Origin: Pictodentalium vernedei
Taxonomy: Eukaryota > Mollusca > Scaphopoda > Dentaliida > Dentaliidae
Direction of reading: 5' to 3'
Length of the DNA stretch: 64,000 bases
Assembly: GCA_031216915.1 (NCBI GenBank)
Contig: CM062297.1
Coordinates: 545,932,971 to 545,996,970 of the forward strand
Below, one piece after another: positions 34,893-45,057 of the stretch. A program made the position numbers and the translations under genes. The notes below the pieces were generated by a model that ran no database searches, had not been told where the DNA came from, and worked only from the letters and a program-made list of their open reading frames with translations. Every line of letters begins with the position of its first letter. Within the stretch, counting starts at the first letter, position 1.

Positions 34893-35941
34893 TTTAACTC
34901 AATGAAAAAAAATGAGTCAGACAACTCCACTGTTTATTTTTTTTATTTTGCGATAACAATCAAACAACGATGACAAAAGTATGGGTATAAGAGCTTTCAA
35001 CTGAGATGTCATGGTCTGATTACTTTCGACTCACGATATATACAAGCCAGAACACGCAAGCTAATGTGTGTATGAATAAAGTCATTAAAATGTTCCTGGT
35101 AATCGCCAGCTCGTGTGGTTCTTTTGAAAGAAGGGGTGTGTGGGGGTGGGGGTGTGGGTGGGGTGGAGGTTGTGTTGGTTACGCGCGGTGATGGAGCCTA
35201 AGACCGTCTATATGGGCGTGAGCCCCACTTATATCCTAAAATACTTATATAATGTTTTTCATGAAAAAACGTAGGCCAGGAATTCGGGAACAAGAGAACC
35301 AAGAAGGACGCCAAAACACAAAGAACCACCCACCCAAGGGACGGGGGTGGGGGAGAGAAACAGGGAGGAGGCCAGAGTACCCGTCCGACCTTTGGAGTCT
35401 ACGAGGCGAACCACAGGCGTCCCCTATTCGCGACTCGGGCTACATTGTCCAACCCCTAGACCCTCTCACGCAACATAAAGGGAATTGACATTGCCATCAG
35501 GACAGTCGCCCACTAGGCTTATGTCGGTTAATTCCGTTGATATTGAGAGTTTTGAATCCCTCGACCTGGCCGACTGAACAAGCAAACGCAGCTGGTCCAT
35601 CCCAAGGACAGCTGTACTAATCTAGGACCAATGCTACTCAGCGGCACAGCTCTCTCGCTGAGCCTGAACAATGTCCAGTCACTCAGCTCCGTGGACAACG
35701 ACAGCGCGCTCACCAGGTAAGAAGTTTTATTATATTTCGAAGTTAATAATGGGAAAAATAGATCTTGAAGTCATTGACATGGTCACTGGAGATGTTTTAC
35801 ATGAAGTGAAGGATAGTGCATGACGAAAATACTCACGGAGAGATGTTGTAAACGAAATTCCATATTGGAAGGAATATTGTGATAAACAAATTGAACACAG
35901 AAAGCACGAATGATACGGACAATGATAGGGATAAAGACCTA
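34893..35941. other. Unassigned sequence
   Basis: No gene supported. A GT/GGG-rich patch lies at 35130-35185. The frames at 35252-35488 and 35528-35713 carry no domain. Confidence 0.5.
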
Positions 35942-36192
35942 CTAACCCTTTACCTAACATGAAAAGCAGACGACACTTGCAAAACAAATTCTTGAATAAC
36001 TAATTGTTTTCATTTTTTGTCTCAAAAACATAGGTTATGACCCTTCATTCGAACGAGCTCGACGAGCTCGTTCCAAAGAGGGGTCATAACCTATTTTTTT
36101 GAGACAAAAAATGAAAAATATAATGAAATTAATTGGCGATTTTTCTGAATAGCGCCGGTCGGTTTTAGCCGTTATGTTGGGTAAAGGGTTAA
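35942..36192 (+). mobile_element. TTAA MITE, family A (copy 4)
   Basis: Begins CTAACCCTTTACCTAAC (one change in the TTAA) and ends GTTGGGTAAAGGGTTAA. The hairpin GAACGAGCTCGACGAGCTCG is nearly perfect over about 50 bp per arm. It is one of the best-preserved copies. Confidence 0.9.
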
Positions 36193-36477
36193 AAACAGTT
36201 AATATGGAAGAGACGGAGAATGAATAAAAAATTGACAAAGTTAGAAATTATATTCTGGACATTCCAAAATTGACGTCGCCGACGTCATAGCTCTCTGAAT
36301 TGTTTTTTCTCTAGAAATCGCCTATGATTCGAAATATTTGTTAAATATCGACGGGTCATCGGATACAAAAAAAGACGGAATCGAAACAATCGAGTATGGA
36401 TGTGAATGAAGAAAATTTGATAGTAACAGAGTCCAGAGATTATACTTTGAATGTAGAAAGGGTAAAGAAGAGAAAAC

Positions 36478-37083
36478 TTGAAGCGATGTCGGAAAAGTGA
36501 AGTCAAGAATAAGGGGAAATGTTTAACGATGACTTCGATACCGACAGATCTGACTGGGACAACAAAAAAAACTATCGAAAAATTAGGAGCTATATGGAGA
36601 TATGTTAGCGATACCGACAAAAATTTGGTAGAAGATATTATAAATGTACCCATAAAAACTAAAACAAGAAGGGTAACTATACACCTCATAAGGACACAAA
36701 ATAAAATCATGCTTCTGGGATCGAGATTGAATATATCCTGGTGGTTAGAGAATGTTATGCCTGAGATCTACAGACTTGGGCTCAATTCAGAATTACCTGA
36801 TGATGTTGTTGAGTCTGTAATGAAGGAATTGCTTGAAAGTGAAAAGTCCAATGATAAACCAAATGATGAAATCGAAGAAAATAAAACTACAGAATGCGTT
36901 GATAATGTTGAAAACGACGATCAACCAGTTATGATGCCATTAGTAGAGGATGAGAGTGAAAAATCGGTTCTATTTGTTGCACCGAAACGGAAACCGGGTG
37001 TAAGTCAAAAGGCGAAGAAAATCAATTTTTCTGCTAAAGGAGACTTCCCCTATTCAACACTACAAGAAACGCTCAGTGGATGA
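36478..37083 (+). pseudogene. LINE ORF1, N-terminal part
   Basis: 201-codon frame. The likely start is MTSIPTDLTG at 36532 or the upstream ATG at 36478. A globular N-terminal ~100 residues (LGAIWRYVSDTDKNLVEDII, NISWWLENVMPEIYRLGLN) is followed by an acidic linker and a short basic patch. It overlaps the next frame by 8 bp, suggesting a frameshift in one ORF1. No known domain name can be assigned. Confidence 0.5.
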
Positions 37084-37393
37084 ACTTCATATTCTCACGG
37101 AGTCAACAAAGTTTGACCAGAAAGAACTGCGTGAAAATTTGTTTGAAGCAACAAATGAGATGAAGCGTGAAATAACGTCTGGTTTCGAATCAAAATATAA
37201 GATAATTGAAGACCGTATGGCTCAGTTAGAAAAGGAATGCAAAGAACTACGTCGACAAAACGGCAGATTGGTCAATCAGGTTAATTCGTTAAAAAGTTAT
37301 TTGAAGGAACGAGAAGCTGAACAAATGAATACGCCAACTATTGTTGAATGCGATCCTGAAAAAATGCGCATCTTTCAGAAGCGATGGAAATAA
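37076..37393 (+). pseudogene. LINE ORF1, coiled-coil part
   Basis: 105 codons with a heptad-like stretch (IIEDRMAQLEKECKELRRQN, then GRLVNQVNSLKSYLKEREAE). Coiled coils mediate ORF1p multimers in many LINEs. It continues the previous frame after a shift and ends at a TAA at 37391-37393. Confidence 0.55.
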
Positions 37394-37519
37394 TGCCTGA
37401 ACAACCTTCCTTCACATTCATTTGAAAATTCTTGATATGAAACTATCGAGGCAAATATATCAATATCCAACAAATTCGACGCACTACAACATAATGGTGA
37501 ATCACTTCGTCTCCTGATT

Positions 37520-37562
37520 TCCAATGTGTTCTATGTGCCAGTAGGCACATAGAACACATTGG
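37520..37562. repeat. Perfect 19-bp-arm palindrome
   Basis: CCAATGTGTTCTATGTGCC, loop AGTA, then GGCACATAGAACACATTGG, with no mismatch. It sits between two parts of the LINE ORF1. Confidence 0.95.
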
Positions 37563-38140
37563 AACTCAGGGGACGACTTGTTTCAATTCCCGGTGATTGT
37601 GATGTTGACATCTCAGTCCAGCATAATGCTTGTGAAGCACAGATGCGTCCTGATCAACCGCAGTGCGAATCTTCCACCGTTTCTCACAATCCTCTGCATC
37701 TCATACTAGGGGATTCAGTCCCGAGAAAGAGAAAAGTAAATCCGAGAAAAGTGGCCGTTGGAAATGTGAGAGTCGAATGTGTTGTTCAGCCTGGACAGAG
37801 AATAGCAAGGTTGATGCGATGGCTGGAAGGAGGAAATTCCGATGAATATACAAATGTCCATAAAGACACGATTCATATTGGGATTAATAGTTGTAGAAAT
37901 GGCCTTGTTACCAGTCGAAAAGAGCTTGTTGAGCTTATTTCCAAAATTAAAGAAAAATATTCTAGTGCAAAAGTGCAATTGTCTTCAATATTACCAACAC
38001 TTCATTCGGATCACATAAATTTCTTCGTTTGTATTTTCATAGACAATACACGTGGAATTGTCGACAATTCAACAACAGAAATTCGTCGTTCATTTTATTG
38101 GGATAACTTGCACCCGAGTGTTGATGGGGTGCGTGTGTAA
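37559..38140 (+). pseudogene. LINE ORF1, SGNH/GDSL esterase-like part
   Basis: 193 codons. LILGDSV gives the GDS nucleophile block, IHIGINSCRNGL resembles the Gly/Asn block, and YWDNLHPSVDGVRV supplies the D-x-x-H block near the end. This layout is that of SGNH hydrolases found in ORF1 of some CR1-like LINEs; their role in retrotransposition is unclear. The frame is open, but its start is inside the domain-bearing ORF1, which is broken upstream. Confidence 0.65.
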
Positions 38141-39223
38141 ACATTAAACATAAAATATGCGAAAGAATCCTGGGATATTATTCAGTTACAACCAAACAGA
38201 ATACCACGGAGAAATGCACAAATAGGTCACTTCAATCGATTAGATGGATCTCGATGCAATCAGCCTGCTTCGATTCAAAGCTATGAATCAGTGAATCGTG
38301 GTGGAAGAAGGGTAACGACAAATTAACATGAATTGAACAATAGGTCACAGAGAAGTAACGAAATGTCATGTACAAACCAATCTTTGATAAATGATTTGAT
38401 AATTTTTTCAAAGCAATTGATGAAATTTTCAGAAGTTTTTTGTGGCAGGTTTGGGAGGGTTTAATCCTAATATATCACATGAAACGTCGTTAATTTCGAC
38501 GTAACAACCCATGTCTTATTTCCTGATTATCAGCTAGTGTCTAATCGGCGCGTGGTCCCATAGCAGCAGCATTGTATTCTTGTGCGTAGTTCACACGACG
38601 TCAATTACGACAACAGGTGCAAGTAAAGCATATTCATGACGTCATGGTGTGAAGCGTCTAAGCCAACGAACTGATTGGGGATTGTTTTGGGAGAATTTAG
38701 CGACAATGAATTAAATAAAAAGTGTAAAAAACATTCGAAAATTCATGTGATATACAGAATCTTGAACTCGTGATGTTTGGATATAAGATTTTTTGAAACT
38801 CGTTTGATGAATTCGATTCACAACTCGCCTAAAGGCTTGTTGTGAATCAAATTCATCAAACTCGTTTCAAAAAATCTTATATCCAATCATCACTCGTTTG
38901 AGATCCTCTATATTGTATCTTAAAACGAGTTTATACTATCGTGTACACTCTTTAATTACGTATAACGGTCATTTAATATACATACAGTCTCTACTTATGA
39001 TAGTTTCTTAAATTTATGCAATTATTATAACTTATAAAAGTCGATAACTTGGGAATTTGAAACAATAAATATATTTATGATATACATACTTGTGCAAAAG
39101 TACATGGGTTATAAATATATTTATACAGAACTTTCCGTAAAATGTAAAATGGAATATGTATTGAGAGATAATTTTTCGATTAAATGTTTATTTCGCTTCT
39201 GATGACCCCAAACGAATTTCATT
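38141..39223. other. Noncoding gap within the LINE
   Basis: No endonuclease or RT N-terminal motif is seen, so this part of ORF2 has been deleted or replaced. It holds the palindrome at 38761-38905. Confidence 0.5.
38761..38905. repeat. Long near-perfect palindrome
   Basis: Arms of about 65 bp: CTCGTGATG, GGATATAAGATTTTTTGAAA, CTCGTTTGATGAATT and GATTCACAA are mirrored on the right. The loop region reads CTCGCCTAAAGGC. Probably a MITE-like insertion into the LINE. Confidence 0.88.
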
Positions 39224-40719
39224 ATGATGTTAAATCATTTTCAAAATAACGTCAAGATTGTTTGTTATACTGCGTGGAACGCACGGGTTTTTGTGAACAA
39301 ACTCGATAGCCTACTGAGCTCATCTTTACTCTCAATAGTGGGGGTTAGACAAGGATGTTCTATATCCCCCACTCTTTTCAAAAGTTTTATTGATGACATA
39401 TGTGGGATATTTGATGAATGCTGTTCACCAGTAAATGTGAATGGACAACGACAAAATCACCTACTTTTTGCCGATGACCTGATAATGTTATCAGAGTCTC
39501 CAGCCGGATTGAATAAATGTGTTCAGAAGTTAGAACACTATGCGGATAAAAACAAACTTAGTGTCAATATTAATAAAACAAAATGCATGATGTTCAAAAA
39601 TAGAAAAGATAAAAAAGATCCTACGTTTTGTATTGGAACAGTAAAATTAGATGTCGTAGATCAATATAAATACTTAGGTCTGGAATTCCCATAAAATGGA
39701 AACACAAAACAAGTCCAAGAGAATTTAAGTACAAAAGGATCGAAAGCAATGTTTTTCCTTACAAATTATCTCGGAAAGTCACCTGACTTAACTCTTGATG
39801 TGAAATGTAAACTTTTTGATAAATTGATTAAGCCTATTTTATTATATGGTTGCGAGATATGGTCCCCTGACCTTAATACTCCTTTTGCGAACCCTAGAGC
39901 CTGCGAACAAGTCCACTTGAAATTTTGTAAACAATTATTAATGTTGAATAGAAAATCATCTAACCACGCAGCACGAGAAAAGTTGGGTAGATATCCTATT
40001 GTGAACGATGCCATGCCACATCTCCATAAATATGTCGATAAATTATCCAAAATTGCTGGCGATAACATACTCTCCAACTCATTCAAAGAGTCAAATATAA
40101 ACTTTCGAAATCTAGGATAACTCAGTTATCTCGTTACAATATCAAAGTTTCCGATGCTAATACGTTAACCAATAGTAATGGAAAATGCCTGAAAGATGCA
40201 CTAGAATCTCAGCATAGAGAAAGATTTACTGAAGATATGTTTAATGATGAGAAAATGAAAGGCAATAATAAGTTACGAACGTATCGGTTAGTTAAAAATG
40301 AATACAAGCTTGAACCTTATCTGAAAATCACCAGATCTCGACAGGCCCGCGAACTGTTTACTAGACATAGGGTTAGTAACCATAATTTAGAAATAGAAAA
40401 GGGTAGACATAAACAATTCCCAACGCCCCTAAATGATAGGAGGTACCAGGTGTGCGATGCCGGTGAAATGGAGAGCGAAAAACATTTTGTTATGGATTGT
40501 GAGGCATATGTCGAAATTAGGGAAACGGGGTTCGAAGAAATTATAAAAGAAAACAAAGAATTTGAACAATTAAATGATTCGGAGAAATACTATTATATAT
40601 TTAAAAACTGTGATAGTAAATCGATTAATATTATTTCTAACATGATCTGGTCATTCTTCAGTAAGCGAGATCACCTTGTTAACACTTTACCCAACGCAGA
40701 CGATTTCAAAATTTATTAA
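39224..40719 (+). pseudogene. LINE ORF2 reverse transcriptase and C-terminus, broken
   Basis: RT motifs: VGVRQGCSISPTLFKSFIDD, then LLFADDLIML with the FADD catalytic pair intact, then VNINKTKCMMF and YKYLGLEF. An in-frame TAA at 39692-39694 interrupts it, and the same frame resumes (LIKPILLYGCEIWS, AAREKLGRYP). Near 40118 a frameshift moves to the frame of 40237-40719, which ends in the Cys/His-bearing tail ARELFTRHRVSNHNLEIEKG ... CDAGEMESEKHFVMDCEAY. The 5' half of the RT and the endonuclease are absent. It reverse-transcribed the element RNA when intact. Confidence 0.85.
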
Positions 40720-40734
40720 TTTATATATCATTTT

Positions 40735-40916
40735 TTTTAAGTTTTTCAAAAAATTTCCACAAAACCATATCATGTGACCTCTCATTGGAACGAGCTCAAT
40801 GAGGGGGGTCACATGATATGGTTTTGTTGAAATATTTTGAAAAATTTAATTTTTTCAACTGCTCATTTTGCATATTACGCAGGCGGATGCGGGCGATTCG
40901 TTAGGTAAAGGGTTAA
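40735..40916 (-). mobile_element. TTAA MITE, family B (copy 3), one end truncated
   Basis: Reverse orientation. The end GGTAAAGGGTTAA at 40904-40916 is preceded by CGGGCGATTCGTTA. The hairpin arms CCACAAAACCATATCATGTG and GGTTTTGTTGAAATATTTTG flank TTGGAACGAGCTCAATGAG. The other end is lost against the LINE 3' region. Confidence 0.82.
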
Positions 40917-41488
40917 AGAAAAAAGTCATTAGTACTTTTTATTATACATCATGTTTATTATATCCTCTTATTTGTTATGTTTGTATTGTGCAACTGCCAT
41001 TATGGTGTAATGCATTAAACTATTAACTAAACAAAACTAGCTACTCTAAAAGTTTCTCACTCTTGATGCCTTTCCCATTCACATGCATCCTGCATTAAGC
41101 ATCCACACCCAGATTGCGATGCAGGCGATGCGAACTGTACATACCCATGCGACTAGAGTTGGCCATTGAATTTATAGTTGTTGTCTCAGCGACAGGACAT
41201 CCGGGGGCCCGGGGGCGGGAGGAGCGGGGGCCCGGGAGTGGGTGAGGATAGATGGGGCACACAACATACCACTCGTGCCCGGCATGCAAGGGGCCAGGAA
41301 AATATCTTTTGCCCGTAGGTCAGACACCTTAACGCTTCTTCTGGCGACAGCCAATAAGGTGATTTTTAGCTTACAGGCCGGGCCCGAAGTCCCAGGTACA
41401 CATGACACGTTCATTCCCAGCCCCCCCCCCCCCCACACTGCGGTGGGTTTTATCAAGGTGTTGGTATCTGTCATGAGATCGCTTACGC
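40917..41488. other. Unassigned, partly GC-rich sequence
   Basis: Nothing recognised except the probable LINE tail near 40960-41030, GGGCCCGGG-rich sequence at 41200-41240 and a poly-C run near 41420-41432. Confidence 0.45.
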
Positions 41489-41926
41489 TTAGACAGGAAT
41501 GGATCTTTTCTGTAAGTTGGTGAGGCGCTCGCGGAGTGTTTCAAGGCTCGATTCTACTGAGTTAAGTGATGCGGGTGTCCCTTGCGGCCCTGGCGCCAGA
41601 TTGATGGCTTGTATGCAATTGACTTGCTGCGCTTTAACCTGACGTGAAGACCGCAACATAGTAGAAAAGGGCCTGACAAAGGTCGTGAAGAGCCTCAAAA
41701 TAGACTCTCTACCATTCCCACTCCCATCTTCCCAGTTAGAACCATTGAGGGCTTCGAGCAGGCGCATGTGGGCCATTGCTCTGCTGGTTATTTTGTCACA
41801 AGACGTTTTAAGGGTCAGGTTCTTGTTAATGATGACGTCCAGAAAACAGTCTTCCTGACAATGATTGATCCTCTTCCCAAAGAATTCAAGCGTTACGGTA
41901 ATTTGTTGAGCTTCTGTTGTGGGGTT
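41489..41926 (-). CDS. Unidentified protein-like open frame
   Basis: 145 codons open on the minus strand from just after a TGA at 41927-41929. The upstream part (TTEAQQITVTLEFFGKRINH, then QEDCFLDVIINKNL) precedes the only ATG (41776), so it may be an exon or a piece of a longer ORF. It continues RAMAHMRLLEALNGSNWEDG, RLFTTFVRPF and AINLAPGPQGTPASLN, then a helical C-terminus. Composition and predicted helices look like real protein. I do not recognise the family. A splice acceptor-like AG lies near 41917, but the pyrimidine tract is poor. Confidence 0.35.
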   Translation of the reverse strand, partial: NPTTEAQQITVTLEFFGKRINHCQEDCFLDVIINKNLTLKTSCDKITSRAMAHMRLLEALNGSNWEDGSGNGRESILRLFTTFVRPFSTMLRSSRQVKAQQVNCIQAINLAPGPQGTPASLNSVESSLETLRERLTNLQKRSIPV

Positions 41927-42117
41927 TCACTCGCTTAAAGTGGGAGCTATGGAATGACTGCAGTTTACTTCACATCGCGATCGACGTTTTCCAACAGAAA
42001 CTGACTTGTGCGCTTCTCACAAAAACACACATTGACAGCATTTGTTTAAGAAATACAGATGCATGCAATTTTCTATTAATAATTGTATAATACAGTGGAT
42101 TATTTTGACTGCTTTGC

Positions 42118-42530
42118 TTGAAAATATTTTATTACACTTTTGCAACATTTTTTCCAGTCGATGTAGTTGCATTTTGTAATATTTATTACATTTTGCAACG
42201 TTTTTCCAGTCTATGTAGTGGCATTTTGTAATAATTATTACATTTTGCAACGTTTTCTCAGCCCATGTGATTGCATTTTGTAATGAAACTTCAAACATCT
42301 ACGAAACTCACTCAAATACGTGTAGAAGTGCACATAATAAACCCTAGGACAGTCGTAGAATAATATAGATACAAATTTATTTTAATATTTGTATAATAAC
42401 ATGATTTAGTTTCTGATTACCCGATTGAAAAAAGTTTATTACATTTTGCAACGTTTTACCCGTCCATGTCGTTGCACTTAGTAATAATTATTACATTTTG
42501 CAACTTTTTTTTCAAAGTGTGTTGCAACAA
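42118..42530 (-). repeat. Inverted partner of the repeat at 33597-34010
   Basis: Carries the same unit (ATTACATTTTGCAACGTTTT, CCAGTC, TGTAGTTGCATTTTGTAAT) several times and the same unique middle (ACGTGTAGAAGTGCACATAA) in reverse orientation. Confidence 0.85.
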
Positions 42531-42823
42531 TGATGTAGTTTACCCACTTTACCAGCGAGGTCGTCAGTTCAAGTGCGACGTCAGGTGAAATAGAATTTAT
42601 ACGATCTGTGCAGCTGGTTTATGGATAATTTCTTTTCTTTTTTTCAGGAGTGGTGTGGGGGTGGCGGTGAAGTGGAAACCATTCAGTTTCTTTTACAAAA
42701 ATTAGCCATGCATGACAACGATCGTATGAGTAAATAAATCGGAAAAAATTATAAATTTTCAGCAAAATCCTTTCAGTGGACGGCCGCTAATTTGTCGCCA
42801 TATGTATCTATCTACTCCTCCAC

Positions 42824-43019
42824 TTAATTATATTCTTCACGATTAGACGCATTTGCTCGCGTAATTTAAAAATTTAGCATTTGCAAAAAAAAAAAATGTT
42901 TTCACAAATTACAACAAAACCATACCAGGTGATGCCTAGTTCGAACGAGCTTGAAAAAATTCAAAATAAGAATTAAAATTAACAAAGTGTGACATTGCGT
43001 GTGTTGGGTAAAGAGTTAA
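42824..43019 (+). mobile_element. TTAA MITE, family B (copy 4), eroded
   Basis: The left TTAA is followed by a diverged end, and the right end GTGTTGGGTAAAGAGTTAA is clear. The interior keeps CAACAAAACCATACCAGGTG and TCGAACGAGC; half of the hairpin is missing. Confidence 0.65.
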
Positions 43020-43287
43020 TCGAGATTATTGACCAGACTTCTTACAGTGGGCACACACACAAAACACTAAAGGCATTTCCATAAAAATTTATTTTGTAAT
43101 CTCTGAGAGGAAAAACGTTCAAATTTTTTATGGATAGTCCCGAAAACAGAATCGATGTATTTATCGGTTGATAACGAATGTCGTATACGGAACTCGGAAT
43201 AAGTAACGGTTGTCACGTCTCCAAACCATAGGCGTCGCGAAAATGACCGATTGGGGGTGTCGATGTAAACCTGATTTTTCCCGACTG

Positions 43288-43350
43288 ATGAAATATTCCA
43301 ACCACATCATCAAGACAGGCCTTGGTCGAAGGCATACCTTGATGATGAAG
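43288..43350. repeat. Hairpin repeat family H (copy 1), diverged
   Basis: ATGAAATATTCCAACCACAT...GGTCGAAGGCATACCTTGATGATG matches the much cleaner palindrome at 60024-60092. Confidence 0.75.
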
Positions 43351-43499
43351 TGTCAGGATTATATTAGGCGATAGGGATCGTCAAGATCGCAAACACAAGA
43401 GTTCGTAGTAATTTATTTGTAGCTACGGTTCAGTCGCCGTTACGAACGTATCGGTTATACGCGTGGGCAGTGATATCCACGCATGAGTTCACTTGGCAA

Positions 43500-43680
43500 G
43501 AAAAATTATCATCAGCAAATTTTTAATTAATGAAGCACCGGGTTGTACCCGGTGCTTCATTAATTATTTTTTTGATGATCATTCCTATAATTAATGTTTG
43601 GAATCTATCATTATTGCGTCCGTGGAAATATTGCCCACCCGTGGAAAGTGACCAGTCCACGGCGGCCGTATTGGATGCAT
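43500..43680 (+). repeat. Dispersed repeat with hairpin (copy 1)
   Basis: A perfect stem TAATTAATGAAGCACCGGGT / mirror with a TGT loop (43524-43566), followed by ATTGCGTCCGTGGAAATA and GTGGAAAGTGACCAGTCCA. The same order of blocks occurs at 58200-58360. Confidence 0.85.
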
Positions 43681-45057
43681 GTAATAGTTGTGACGCATGG
43701 GCTTCCCAACTTATTGAATCAGCACGTATACTGTACTCCAAATTGGTTATGCTGCGTTCGCAACTGTCCGAAATAGGTACTACAAATCTTCATTTATGTG
43801 ACCGACTGTGTCTGCGACAATCAAATCTAGACTCGGGGGAAAGTGCATGATACTGATAAGAACGAATCCACATTTAAAAGTCCATTTGCATGGAGACAAA
43901 TTGTACGAGGTATATTTTTGTACGGGCAGAAGCGGACTTGCCATATGGTCCACCAGGAAATTTCCCGGTGCCCCCTCCCCCCTACTGGGAGCCACCCAGA
44001 GCCCCCAGAATTTACGCAGCCCAACACCTGTTGACATAAATGTCATGAAATTTCGTGAAAATGACCAAAAGGAGAAATGGATCTGATTGCATAGACTGCC
44101 AGTTTATCGAAATGTCCTATATGTGGACTGCCAATGGCAGTCCACATAGAGGGCATTTCGATATACCAGCATTCTAGTGTGCCACTGATCGGTCAGTAGC
44201 AAGGAAACAGCGTTCCTTCGGTTCGAAAAATCAAATTTTTCTCCTATTGGTCCGAACTATTGGCAGTCTGATAAGTCCGGTGCTCCCTTTGGTGCAACCA
44301 TTTTTGTCAAATGAACGACGAAGATGATACAAAAATCTCATCGAAAATGCCCTCCATGTGGATTACCATTGATCGCTCAGATGTAAGGAAGCAGCGTTCT
44401 TTCGGCCTGAAAATCAAAATTCCGAGGCCACCTTGGGACGTTTCCCAGCAACGTTTTTTGGCCCAGTCCGCTCCTGTGTACGGGGTATATATTTTTATAT
44501 CAAGTATAAATCTGGGGGCGTCACCTGCTTTCACATGTATTTTTAGATACTATAGGGTAATTTGGTTCATAAATAGTCATTTCTCCTTCAAACATGGATC
44601 GAGTTAGTCTCCTTAGGATACTCTCTCTTCCCTATATGCTCTATAGCTTGGCGTCATCATGGGTACCATGAGAACCCGGACGTGTTGGAAGCCTTCCCGT
44701 TCCGGAGACTGGCACGGAAATATTGTTCTGAAAACATTCGGAGAAGACCAGTGATTGGAAAACTTCAGGATGAAGAGATCTTCATTTCAGGAAATTTGCG
44801 AAGAACTGAGACCGTACATTCAACCTGCTGGACATTAGATTCGTGAACCAATAGATAGTCAATAGTGTCACGCAAGCAAACAAAGCATTACGCTAAAAAT
44901 ACACGAGGGTGGGGTGGGGGGGGGGGGCGACATGCACGCAAAGTTGCAACTGGTACATGGTTTAAACGAACTTGCACCACATCCTGGGATGGTGTAATAT
45001 ATACCTGTAGTAGGAAAGGTATGGAACGGCCCAATTCCGCCGGAGGGAGAGCCGGAG
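43681..45057. other. Unassigned sequence with two related segments
   Basis: The segment at about 44120-44240 (hairpin ACTGCCA/TGGCAGT, then GGAAACAGCGTTCCTTCGG) resembles 44345-44450 (GGAAGCAGCGTTCTTTCGG). Both are followed or preceded by GTACGGGGTATATATTTTT-like sequence, so an old duplicated repeat is likely. No gene supported. Confidence 0.4.

Larger units (their letters stand above)
36478..40735 (+). mobile_element. Decayed non-LTR retrotransposon (LINE)
   Basis: ORF1 pieces (36478-38140) with a coiled coil and an SGNH-like segment are followed, after about 1 kb of noncoding sequence holding a palindrome insertion, by the RT and C-terminal part of ORF2 (39224-40719). The endonuclease and RT N-terminus are missing. 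A family B MITE lies directly after the last stop, and the likely 3' tail (GTTTGTATTGTGCAACTGCC near 40980) continues beyond it. The general style is CR1/Jockey-like; the clade is not established. Confidence 0.8.

Noticed and set aside
36035-36238. Minus-strand 67-codon frame
   Set aside because: Lies over a family A MITE hairpin; not a gene.
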